DNA from: Anaerolineaceae bacterium
GTDB lineage: Bacteria > Chloroflexota > Anaerolineae > Anaerolineales > Anaerolineaceae
Direction of reading: 5' to 3'
NCBI GenBank assembly: GCA_030653365.1
Contig: JAURZL010000013.1
Span: 1 to 64,000 of the forward strand
DNA length: 64,000 nt
Shown: piece after piece, positions 17,093-24,797 of the stretch
Numbering within the stretch: the first letter of the stretch is position 1
How the letters are laid out: each line of letters begins with the position of its first letter
The notes under the pieces: generated by a model
Database searches by the model: none
What the model was told of the DNA's origin: nothing
The model's input: the letters and a program-made list of their open reading frames with translations, nothing else
Translations under genes and position numbers: made by a program

Positions 17093-18751
17093 ATGCCAGA
17101 ATATTTATCACCAGGTGTATATGTTGAGGAAGTAGATCGAGGACCGAAACCAATCGAAGGTGTTGGTACTGCGATGGCCGCTTTTATCGGCTTTACTGAA
17201 AAAGCTGAATTAATTCGTGACGTTGATGGAGAGTTTTTGGCTGAGAATTTACTAAATCGGCCACAACTTGTCACAAACTGGACACAATATGTTGAACGCT
17301 ATGGCAATTTTGTGTCCGGTGCTTACTTGCCACAATCCGTCTATGGCTATTTCATGAATGGCGGATCACGTTGTTATGTAGTCAGTGTTCGTACATTCCC
17401 AAAGGCAGAAGCCGTTTTGATGAATCAGCAAGGCAAGCCAGCTTTGACCGCACGGGCAAAGTTATCTGGAACTGAAGGTATGCGTCTTCGTGTTCGCGTT
17501 GGTGATGTTTCATTACCAGCACCTGCAACTGCAACCAAAAAATCAGGTAAGGATGATGAAGAAAAATCATCCGAAGATACTGGCGGAGATGGTGATGGCG
17601 GTTCAAGCTTCACACTCTTTGTCGAACAGGAAAAAACTGATACATCCTGGAAAGTTGTTGAGACGCTAAAAGATGTTCAACTTCAGGATATGTCAGTCAA
17701 TGGCGAGAAAAAAGTTCAGGTAGCATATAAAAACAATAAATTCTCCAAATTAGTAGATTTATTTGTTGCGAATGACAAAGCTTCTGTTGGACAGCTTCTA
17801 CCTAAAGAACAAGAACAGGTTTTGATGATTGAAAAATCATTACTCCCACCTCCAACTTCTTCCGAATTTCAAGGAGATGTAACCAAACGAAGTGGCGTGG
17901 AAGGTCTGGAAGTTTTGGATGACGTCACGATGGTCTGCGTACCTGATCTGATGACGGTAATGCCTGGACAGAAACTTGATCTGGATATGGTTAAAGGTGT
18001 TCAAACAATGATGCTTGCGCATTGTGAGCGTTTGGGTGATCGCGTTGCTATTCTTGATGCTCCTCCGAATTTATCTCCACAGGAAGTGAAAAACTGGAGA
18101 ATGAATGTGGCTGGGTATGATTCAAGTTATGGTGCGCTCTATTATCCCTGGATCCAAATTATGGACCCGGTAACCAACAAAGTTGTCAGTGTTCCCCCTT
18201 CAGGGCATATGGCTGGTGTCTGGGCTCGCAATGATAACACCCGTGGTGTTCACAAAGCCCCTGCCAATGAAGTCGTTCTTGGTGCAGTCGGTGTTGGTTA
18301 TCAGACTACCAAGGGAGAACAGGATACATTAAATCCAATTGGGGTTAATTGCGTTCGCAGCTTCCCAGGACGTGGTATTCGTGTATGGGGTGGGCGTACA
18401 TTGTCAAGCAATCCTTCCTGGCGTTACATAAATGTTCGTCGTCTCTTCAACTATGTTGAAAAGTCGATTGAGAATGGAACCCAATGGGTTGTCTTTGAGC
18501 CCAATGACCGCAAACTTTGGGCACGTGTTCGACGGGATGCCTCCGCTTTTCTCAAAATGGTATGGCGTGATGGAGCATTATTTGGAAGTTCACCAGATGA
18601 GGCTTTCTACGTAAAATGTGATGATGAATTGAACCCACCGGAATCTCGAGATATGGGACGCTTGATCATTGAAATTGGCATGGCACCGGTAAAGCCAGCT
18701 GAATTTGTTATTTTCCGGATTAGCCAATGGGCTGGACCGGGTTCAGAATAA
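17093..18751 (+). CDS. Contractile tail sheath protein
   Basis: 552 aa from the ATG at 17093, chosen for AAGGAAG upstream and the conserved opening MPEYLSPGVYVEEVD seen in phage and eCIS sheaths. The C-terminal half has the sheath core (PNLSPQEVKNWR, YYPWIQI, PPSGHMAGVWARND, GVHKAPAN, INVRRLFNYVEKSIE, FEPND). A Lys/Glu/Asp/Gly-rich low-complexity insert lies at about residues 155-180. The sheath contracts to drive the tube out. Only one sheath gene is present, whereas Afp and PVC have three. A 120-base gap precedes it. Confidence 0.95.
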   Translation: MPEYLSPGVYVEEVDRGPKPIEGVGTAMAAFIGFTEKAELIRDVDGEFLAENLLNRPQLVTNWTQYVERYGNFVSGAYLPQSVYGYFMNGGSRCYVVSVRTFPKAEAVLMNQQGKPALTARAKLSGTEGMRLRVRVGDVSLPAPATATKKSGKDDEEKSSEDTGGDGDGGSSFTLFVEQEKTDTSWKVVETLKDVQLQDMSVNGEKKVQVAYKNNKFSKLVDLFVANDKASVGQLLPKEQEQVLMIEKSLLPPPTSSEFQGDVTKRSGVEGLEVLDDVTMVCVPDLMTVMPGQKLDLDMVKGVQTMMLAHCERLGDRVAILDAPPNLSPQEVKNWRMNVAGYDSSYGALYYPWIQIMDPVTNKVVSVPPSGHMAGVWARNDNTRGVHKAPANEVVLGAVGVGYQTTKGEQDTLNPIGVNCVRSFPGRGIRVWGGRTLSSNPSWRYINVRRLFNYVEKSIENGTQWVVFEPNDRKLWARVRRDASAFLKMVWRDGALFGSSPDEAFYVKCDDELNPPESRDMGRLIIEIGMAPVKPAEFVIFRISQWAGPGSE

Positions 18752-18782
18752 TTTTGTTTTTGAATAAGAAAGGAGCATGAAA

Positions 18783-19229
18783 ATGCCTGGACGTGAAGAT
18801 CCTCTTGTTGCGTTTAAGTTTGGACTGGAAATAGAAGGTAAACTCAGTGGCTTTTTTACTGTGGTTGGCGGAATTGGTTCCGAAACGGAAGTTGTGGACC
18901 ATAAAGTTGTGAATGAAAACGGCGAGACCATTGTACAAAAACTTCCCGGACGTTTGACCTGGACAGAAGTAACGCTAAAACGCGGTGTAACCAGCAATCT
19001 AGATATTTGGGATTGGCGAAATCTGGTTGTTCAGGGAAAAGTTGAAGAAGCCCGTACGAATTGCTCCATCATTGCCTATTCTCAGGATCAGCAACCAATA
19101 GCCCGCTGGGAATTTACCAATGCATGGCCGAGCAAGGTAATTGGTCCGGAATTGGATTCTGGCAGCACTGACTACATGCTTGAAGAAGTAACGATCGTTC
19201 ATGAAGGAATGGAACGGGTAAAACCTTAA
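18783..19229 (+). CDS. Inner tube protein (gp19/Afp1-like)
   Basis: 148 aa starting at the second ATG (18783), because AGGAG is seven bases upstream of it and only one base from the first ATG. The T4 gp19-like tail tube family is shown by DPLVAFKFGLEI, F..V.GIGSE, VTLKRGVT, W.W...V and the closing VTIVHEGMERV. It stacks as hexamer rings forming the injection tube inside the sheath. It directly follows the sheath gene and is followed by unusual inverted repeats, consistent with a highly expressed structural gene. Confidence 0.9.
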   Translation: MPGREDPLVAFKFGLEIEGKLSGFFTVVGGIGSETEVVDHKVVNENGETIVQKLPGRLTWTEVTLKRGVTSNLDIWDWRNLVVQGKVEEARTNCSIIAYSQDQQPIARWEFTNAWPSKVIGPELDSGSTDYMLEEVTIVHEGMERVKP

Positions 19230-19245
19230 GGTGAGAATCAATTCA

Positions 19246-19288
19246 TGAGGTTCTATCTCAACTGATCGGGATGGAACCTCACCCGATT
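19246..19288 (+). promoter_or_regulatory. Interleaved inverted repeats after the tube gene
   Basis: TGAGGTTC (19246-19253) pairs with GAACCTCA (19274-19281). GATCGGG (19264-19270) pairs with CCCGATT (19282-19288) with one G-U. The second left arm lies in the loop of the first stem and its right arm directly follows the first stem. The stems are either alternatives or a strained pseudoknot. It may tune read-through or stability between tube and downstream genes. Confidence 0.5.
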
Positions 19289-19330
19289 CTTAATTAATGA
19301 ATTAATTTACGAAATGGTGACGGTGAAATT

Positions 19331-19804
19331 ATGTTAAGTTCAATAAAGGAAGATTTTAAACTAAATCCGCTTGATTGTTACTTCACATTGGATGTTAATC
19401 AAACAAGATTAGCTACATTTGATAGTCTTTCTGGTGGAGACGTTGAAATCAATGTCATTAAACATAATGTTGTGTACAGTTCAGGAGAATCCAGCACATT
19501 GTTAATTCCTGGAACTACACAGTATTCACCTGTCGAGCTCAAAAGTGGTTTTGGCAATACCAAGGAACTCTATAACTGGTTTGTAAATGCCAGTAGTGGA
19601 GCGTATTCTGACGCCAGAAAAAACGTTACGATTACTCTTAATGCATTAAAAGATGGTGAATATGTTCCCTTGGTAGCCTGGAACTTATTTAATGCCTGGC
19701 CATCAAAAATCTCTGGCTTTGAAAGCAATCAATATAATGTTGCTAATGTAGCCAAGTTTTCGATGACAATTGTTGCAGAATCTATCGAGCGTACTGATCC
19801 TTAA
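19331..19804 (+). CDS. Second tube-like protein (gp19 family)
   Basis: 157 aa, related to the preceding tube protein: LDCYFTLDV, FDSLSGGDVEI, VELKSGFGNTKELYNWF, WNLFNAWPSKISG and a final TIVAESIERTDP matching the tube ending. In Afp/PVC, tube paralogues such as Afp5 form the initiating layer between baseplate and tube. A GGTGA ribosome site precedes the ATG. Assignment to the initiator role is by analogy. Confidence 0.8.
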   Translation: MLSSIKEDFKLNPLDCYFTLDVNQTRLATFDSLSGGDVEINVIKHNVVYSSGESSTLLIPGTTQYSPVELKSGFGNTKELYNWFVNASSGAYSDARKNVTITLNALKDGEYVPLVAWNLFNAWPSKISGFESNQYNVANVAKFSMTIVAESIERTDP

Positions 19805-19843
19805 TTAATGCAGGATGAACAAAATTGAAAGGAAAGCTGAAGA

Positions 19844-20212
19844 ATGAGCTTACACACCGAATTCGAATTTGAATTACCAATTGGTTATGTGGACAGGGAA
19901 GGGAATCTGCATAAACGTGGCATTATGCGTCTGGCTACTGCCATGGATGAGATTACTCCTTTAAATGATATGCGTGTCCAATCCAATGAAGCTTATTTGA
20001 TCATTGTTTTATTAACAAGGGTTATCACCAGTCTGGGAACATTACAACATATTAATACCAGTGTAATTGAAAACCTTTTTGCTGCAGACCTCGCATATTT
20101 GCAAACATTCTATCAGCAGATAAATGAAACGGGTAAGACGACCCGCGCCATTACCTGTAATCATTGTGGAAAACCTGTAGAAATTGATTTGGCAACTTTG
20201 GGGGGGGAATAA
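19844..20212 (+). CDS. Small eCIS protein, candidate assembly-chaperone short form
   Basis: 122 aa with a C-terminal CNHCGK motif (single CxxC) and a mostly helical middle. I do not recognise a named family with certainty. Its place right after tube genes is that of the gpG/gpGT-type tail assembly chaperone in long-tailed phages. The reading frame ends in TTG GGG GGG GAA TAA, with eight consecutive G and a stop. The -1 frame then encodes a DUF6760-like segment with no start codon of its own. A -1 shift would give a 174-aa fusion (121 + 53 residues). Confidence 0.7.
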   Translation: MSLHTEFEFELPIGYVDREGNLHKRGIMRLATAMDEITPLNDMRVQSNEAYLIIVLLTRVITSLGTLQHINTSVIENLFAADLAYLQTFYQQINETGKTTRAITCNHCGKPVEIDLATLGGE

Positions 20213-20367
20213 CGGGCTACCCTCTCGACCAGATCAATGAGGAGGTAGCCTACATTTCCTATCACTTCCATTGGCAGTTGGATCAAATACTTGATCTGGA
20301 GCATCGCCAACGTCGTCAATGGGTAAAAGAGATTGCCAAAATAAATAAACGAATGAATACTGCTTGA
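20188..20367 (+). CDS. DUF6760-like segment, probably made by -1 frameshift
   Basis: The frame is open from 20188 (after a TGA) to the stop at 20365-20367. From 20215 it encodes GYPLDQINEEVAYISYHFHW and then ILDLEHRQRRQWVKEI, which matches my recollection of the DUF6760 family found in eCIS loci. The frame has no ATG, GTG or TTG before the conserved part. It lies in the -1 frame relative to the upstream gene, joined across an eight-G run, so it is most simply read as the second half of a frameshifted product. Alternatives are a rare ATA start at 20209 or a missing G in the assembly. Confidence 0.7.
   Translation, partial: FGNFGGGITGYPLDQINEEVAYISYHFHWQLDQILDLEHRQRRQWVKEIAKINKRMNTA
20200..20250 (+). 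promoter_or_regulatory. Candidate programmed -1 frameshift signal
   Basis: The slippery heptamer G GGG GGG (20200-20206) is in the correct phase of the 19844 frame. An eight-base spacer follows, then a stem of GGCTACC (20215-20221) with GGTAGCC (20244-20250), plus one G-U closing pair. The zero-frame stop TAA (20210-20212) sits in the spacer. Slippery site, spacing and stem all fit known bacterial -1 signals. Confidence 0.65.
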
Positions 20368-20394
20368 GATTTTTCAAACTTGAGATGAGAAATT

Positions 20395-20565
20395 ATGACT
20401 GATCAAGAAAACCCAATCGATATGATCCCTTCTGATCAACAGCAAATGATTAAAGGACAAATAGAAAATTCTGGAAAAGTTGATATGGAAGAGTTGGCAA
20501 AAAAAATCTTTAAGTTACTTAAAACAGACTTGCGACAAGAAAATGAACGACTGCCCAGGAAGTAG
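20395..20565 (+). CDS. 56-aa eCIS small protein
   Basis: 56 aa (opens MTDQENPIDMIPSD). The C-terminal half is a charged helix: VDMEELAKKIFKLLKTDLR, ending ERLPRK. Small genes at this position between tube-like proteins are usual in eCIS loci (for example Afp6/Pvc6). The helix pattern D.EELA..I..LLK..LR is familiar from eCIS small proteins, but I cannot name a family with confidence. GAGATGAG precedes the ATG, and the next gene starts 16 bases later. Confidence 0.7.
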   Translation: MTDQENPIDMIPSDQQQMIKGQIENSGKVDMEELAKKIFKLLKTDLRQENERLPRK

Positions 20566-20581
20566 AAATGTGGAGTGAGAT

Positions 20582-21226
20582 ATGAGCCTAATTGACGGTC
20601 CGAAAAAAATTGACAAACCCAGCAATCAACCAGCTCCTAAAAATATGATGGATGTTGCCAAAGGAATGGTTGGCGCAGCTGGTGTTCGACAATTGGAGAA
20701 TCTTACAGGAATTCGATTCGATCCAGCACCAACATACTTGTTTTACGTAGAAATTTCCGGATTAATTGTTGGTCTATTTACCGAGGTGAGTGGTATTGGT
20801 GCGACCAGAAAAATCGAGACAATTCAAGAAGGTGGATTGAATGACGGCGTTCATAATTTGCCGGGGCAAGTGGAATTTAACCGAATTACCTTTAAAAGAG
20901 GAATGACCGTCTCGCGTGAACTCTGGAACTGGTTTAATATCGGAATTTATGATTTCCAGGTAAAACGATTAAATTTATCAATCATTCAGGGTGCAACTGG
21001 ACAAAGTGTGGCATCACTGATTCCTGGTGCTGGAGGATACGGGGTCGTTAAACGCTGGAATGTAGTCAATGCATACCCGGCAAGCTGGAAATTATCTGAT
21101 CTAAATGTGAGTGATACCAACTCTGTGTCAATTGAATCAATGGAAATCGTTCACGAAGGGATTGAAATTGATCCAAAATTTGGGCTTCCGATGAGCCCAA
21201 TGAGTGTAGTTAAATCAATCATGTAA
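20582..21226 (+). CDS. Third tube-like baseplate protein (gp19 fold)
   Basis: 214 aa. An N-terminal extension of about 55 residues precedes a tube-type core: PTYLFYVEISGL, FTEVSGIGA, VEFNRITFKRGMTVSRELWNWF, VVKRWNVVNAYPASW and IVHEGIEID. In eCIS and phages, proteins with this core sit at the tube-baseplate junction. GGAG lies six bases before the ATG. Its place just upstream of the LysM adaptor and spike genes (with one unusual gene between) fits a baseplate hub role. Confidence 0.8.
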   Translation: MSLIDGPKKIDKPSNQPAPKNMMDVAKGMVGAAGVRQLENLTGIRFDPAPTYLFYVEISGLIVGLFTEVSGIGATRKIETIQEGGLNDGVHNLPGQVEFNRITFKRGMTVSRELWNWFNIGIYDFQVKRLNLSIIQGATGQSVASLIPGAGGYGVVKRWNVVNAYPASWKLSDLNVSDTNSVSIESMEIVHEGIEIDPKFGLPMSPMSVVKSIM

Positions 21227-21235
21227 TGGAATAAA

Positions 21236-24034
21236 ATGACAGATTTTTTGGATGAATCGGCAAAACAATTGAACACAGAACCTGCTGCAATAACCAGTAA
21301 TTTAATAACAAGGTTGCTGCAAAGGAAGGTATCCTCAGGTGTTGTGGTCCCGAAAATTCGAAGCAAAATTGAAAAGATTACGCGTACATCAGACAAAATT
21401 AGGAGAAACCGGATAGTATTGCCCGGAAGACAAAGACGAGAAAATATCAAGAGTTTTGGAGAAACCCTTCAAGCAAGAACTTCCAGAAACCCAAAGAATA
21501 CCTCCCAGAAGTTGGAAAAAAAGCAACAAACTTCCTGGGAGAATCTGGATATGCTTTTACCCAATGGCACCACTCTGGAGAGTTCACGTTCGTCCCTTGC
21601 ACAGTCTAATTTATCAAATATCGGATTATCGGCAGGTGGGCAGGTAATCACTCCATTTTCACCACCTTCACTGAGCAATGAGCCCTCCTTTATTGAGAGA
21701 AGGCAGGCGAGATTAAATGCGCAAGAACAGAAAAAAACCAAACCTAATTTGATAAAACATGATGCTTCTACTCGTTTATTCAGTCGTGTGGAAGAGATCA
21801 TTCCGAATACAGACCAAAAAACAGATCAGAAATCAGAAAAAATCAAGAAAAGTGATCAAATTTTGCCTGCAGAAAAAAAATCAGATGAACCTAAAATTGA
21901 AAGACCATTAACCAAAAAAAGTGAACAAGTCAAAAAAACTGCTTCACAAAATGAATATCCGGAAGAGAAGACTATTGCTAACGGACCGTCCATTTCAACC
22001 GATAACAATTCGGTTGTTCAAAGACAATTAGAAAAAGATATTAATACACCCACATCAAAAGCCAACGAAAAAAAGGTTCTTCCTGAACAAAGACTGAGTT
22101 CGGATGCAATAAAGATAGGTGATACATTCAAATTAGGATCCGATATTGAGAAAGATCTGAATACTCTTGCACCTCGCAAATTGCAAGAAAAATCTCGACA
22201 AGAACAAAAAAGTTCTTCCGAAAAGGAAACAAAGGAAATTGAATTTAAGAATCCTCCCCCAAAAAATAAAATTAAAGGAAATGATAAGAAATTTAAAGAA
22301 TCAAAATCAAAACAGATTTCTGAAATTATTCCTTTTTCGCTGGATAAAGGGAAATCTAAAATTCCTGCTGTTTCCTCCCAAAAAGAAGAGATTAAACCAA
22401 TTTCCGAGGATAAATCAAAAGAACCTTCAATAAAACCACCAACAATAGAGCCAAAAGTATCATCAGTTCCTCCTTTATCAATTCAACGTGAATTGGAAAA
22501 AACAAATAAATCTGTCCACACCAATAAATCAGAAACTCAGGAAACGCAAAGAGAATTCTCTGATGATAAAAAATTGGATTTGCCGCTTATAACACAAAAG
22601 GCATCCATTCCTGATAAAGAAAAAACCATTCCTGGAAAACCATCTTCAGTTCCACTTCCCAGGGATTTAACCGGTAAAACAGAAAAAGAAGAATCTTTGA
22701 TATCCCAACGCTCAATTGCAGACCAAAAAATAGAACTACCGGAAGATACGAAAAAGGTCAAGACAACTACAAAGCAAACAGATAAACCTGTTATTTCCGA
22801 GAAGAAAATTGAGCTAGGACAAAAATCGGAAAAACCAAAACAAATCACACCTCTCGAAAAACCACTGGTTATACCACGAATAAAAAAAATGGCTTTGTCA
22901 AAAACATTTTTGAATTACCAAATAAATAAAATCAAGCGGGTAGTGAAAGAAATTAAAAAACCAGTTACGCGTTCTACGTCTGGAAGAAGATTATTTTCAG
23001 CCAGTAAACCTTTAAGAATCCAACGACAAATTTCTAAAGAAGATTTGAGGATAGATTCGCAATCGATGCCTGAAATTAAGTCGTTCATACCTTCTATAAA
23101 ATCAAAAGGAACAGATTCCCAAACAAAACGTGAACATGTTGATCAATCAAAAGATTTAGTTTCTCATAATGATCAAACACGAACATTTTCCTTAACCTCC
23201 AGACCGAGAAGCAAGAAATATCTTTCTTTGCCTTCGAAAAAAATTAGTGTAATAAAGAAAAAAACCCAGAGAAATCTCGAAAAAGTTATGATTGCTATGA
23301 ACTCATCGCCAATTTTAAAAAGAAGTAAGAGTGACTTGCCTTTACCAATTAATAAATCAGAAAAGACAATTTCTTTTAGAAATACTGCTGGAAGCCCAAA
23401 TGAAGTCAATGACCGGATGGGTAAACCTAGACCAAGACCATTATCTCTAAAGCAAAAAATTTCACCTGTTTTTAATTCACCGATAGGCGAAGAAATACTA
23501 TTGACGTCTGCTGGGAGAAAGTCAATTCAAAATCTATTCATGAGAGATCGATCCGGAGAGAAACCACAAACAAATGAAGGGATTAATCCATTTGTTGTAC
23601 CGATTATTAATAAAGAGACAGGTTTTCAGAAATCAAAGTCCCCTGATCTATCAGTCAAGAAAACCGGTTTTACAGCAAAAACTGAAAGAATAATGAGGAA
23701 AGGTCCAAACAATAGGACTGATCGTTCTTATTCAGAATATTCTCAACAAAAATCAAATGTATCACATGCTCAAAAAGCTCGTCCTGAGATGGAATTACCT
23801 GTTGTGCAATCTAAAAAAGTTGAACCTGTAGAACAATTCATAAAGCCTGAATTGGCTGTAGCTGGTCCCGTTGTTCAGAGGGAGATAAATTCATCAACTG
23901 AATTAGATAATTTACCATCAGTTCCAAATCAGATTGAAAAACCGAATTTGGAAGAACTGGCTAAAGAAGTTTATCCAATTATCAAACGTTGGATAGCAGT
24001 TGAAAAAGAACGCACATCAGGCAGACTGTACTAA
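21236..24034 (+). CDS. 932-aa charged, low-complexity eCIS protein of unknown function
   Basis: Very rich in Lys, Ser, Glu, Gln, Pro and Thr with almost no hydrophobic core, so probably disordered over most of its length. No enzymatic motif is visible. A short motif [VI]QR[QE] recurs near residues 259-262 (VVQRQL), 414 (SIQREL), 593 (RIQRQI) and 878 (VVQREI); the DUF4157 protein has a related AVQR. The final 35 residues are more ordered (LEELAKEVYPIIKRWIAVEKER). It occupies a baseplate-proximal place in the operon where no conventional tape-measure gene is otherwise found. Possible roles are tape measure, scaffold or cargo tether, all inference. The start ATG has a poor ribosome site and follows the upstream stop by nine bases. 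Confidence 0.7.
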   Translation: MTDFLDESAKQLNTEPAAITSNLITRLLQRKVSSGVVVPKIRSKIEKITRTSDKIRRNRIVLPGRQRRENIKSFGETLQARTSRNPKNTSQKLEKKQQTSWENLDMLLPNGTTLESSRSSLAQSNLSNIGLSAGGQVITPFSPPSLSNEPSFIERRQARLNAQEQKKTKPNLIKHDASTRLFSRVEEIIPNTDQKTDQKSEKIKKSDQILPAEKKSDEPKIERPLTKKSEQVKKTASQNEYPEEKTIANGPSISTDNNSVVQRQLEKDINTPTSKANEKKVLPEQRLSSDAIKIGDTFKLGSDIEKDLNTLAPRKLQEKSRQEQKSSSEKETKEIEFKNPPPKNKIKGNDKKFKESKSKQISEIIPFSLDKGKSKIPAVSSQKEEIKPISEDKSKEPSIKPPTIEPKVSSVPPLSIQRELEKTNKSVHTNKSETQETQREFSDDKKLDLPLITQKASIPDKEKTIPGKPSSVPLPRDLTGKTEKEESLISQRSIADQKIELPEDTKKVKTTTKQTDKPVISEKKIELGQKSEKPKQITPLEKPLVIPRIKKMALSKTFLNYQINKIKRVVKEIKKPVTRSTSGRRLFSASKPLRIQRQISKEDLRIDSQSMPEIKSFIPSIKSKGTDSQTKREHVDQSKDLVSHNDQTRTFSLTSRPRSKKYLSLPSKKISVIKKKTQRNLEKVMIAMNSSPILKRSKSDLPLPINKSEKTISFRNTAGSPNEVNDRMGKPRPRPLSLKQKISPVFNSPIGEEILLTSAGRKSIQNLFMRDRSGEKPQTNEGINPFVVPIINKETGFQKSKSPDLSVKKTGFTAKTERIMRKGPNNRTDRSYSEYSQQKSNVSHAQKARPEMELPVVQSKKVEPVEQFIKPELAVAGPVVQREINSSTELDNLPSVPNQIEKPNLEELAKEVYPIIKRWIAVEKERTSGRLY

Positions 24035-24059
24035 ATGAGAAATAATTTGGAGGTGATTC

Positions 24060-24776
24060 TTGTTCGATAAAATAAAAGGTACACTCAATCCACCATCCGA
24101 AAAGCCTACGCTTCAAAAGGCAAAAATAATCTATTCAGCTGGTTCGGGAGCGAAAACGATTGATTGTCAGTTTAATCCACAATCTTTGACGATTGTAAAA
24201 ACAGTTGATTGGAGGTCTGGGAGAGGAGATAAAGATAAGGTTGAACCTCGACCGGAATTAAATTCACCAGAATTATCATTTGGGGGTGGTAACCCAGCAG
24301 AATTCAGCCTGGATTTGATTTTTGATACTACCCGTTTGGATAATCAGGATGTGCGGGGTTTTACCAATCAGCTTCTATCATTAACACTGATGGGTGCTGG
24401 AGATCCGAAAAAGAAAGATGATGACCCACCTCTCGTTCAATTTATTTGGGGTGATTTGGTACTTTTTATTGCAGTTATAAAGAAAGTTGAAATAAGTTAC
24501 ACTTTGTTTTTGGCCAGTGGCATTCCTGTTCGTGCCAGAGCAAAAGTTGATTTTATTCAGGCTTTTGATGAAGATGGTCCTCAAGATAGTCAAAACCCTA
24601 CGACCCGTACCGAAGCAAGAAAAACCCATTTGGTACAACAGGGGGATCGCCTAGATTATCTGGCTTTTACAGCATATGGACAATCCGGATTATGGCGGGA
24701 AATTGCCGCAGCAAATGGACTAGATGATCCAAACGATATTCATCCAGGCCAGGTTTTAGTAATTCCACCTCTTTAA
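24060..24776 (+). CDS. LysM-domain baseplate adaptor (Afp7/Pvc7-like)
   Basis: 238 aa with a TTG start; GGAGGTG lies five bases upstream, which decides the start. The N-terminal 170 residues (IDCQFNPQSLTIVKTVDW, LSFGGGNPAEFSLDLIFDTT) are typical of eCIS and phage hub-adaptor proteins. Residues about 190-238 form a LysM domain (THLVQQGDRLDYLAFTAYG, then IAAANGLDDPNDIHPGQVL). In contractile systems this protein joins tube and spike. It directly precedes the spike gene. Confidence 0.85.
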   Translation: MFDKIKGTLNPPSEKPTLQKAKIIYSAGSGAKTIDCQFNPQSLTIVKTVDWRSGRGDKDKVEPRPELNSPELSFGGGNPAEFSLDLIFDTTRLDNQDVRGFTNQLLSLTLMGAGDPKKKDDDPPLVQFIWGDLVLFIAVIKKVEISYTLFLASGIPVRARAKVDFIQAFDEDGPQDSQNPTTRTEARKTHLVQQGDRLDYLAFTAYGQSGLWREIAAANGLDDPNDIHPGQVLVIPPL

Positions 24777-24797
24777 AAGAAATAGGAAGACTGAATT

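Noticed and set aside
20200-20210. The eight-G run as a simple sequencing or assembly error
   Set aside because: It cannot be excluded and is listed as a refuting test. The downstream stem, spacing and immediate zero-frame stop fit a real signal better, so the frameshift is kept as the main reading.
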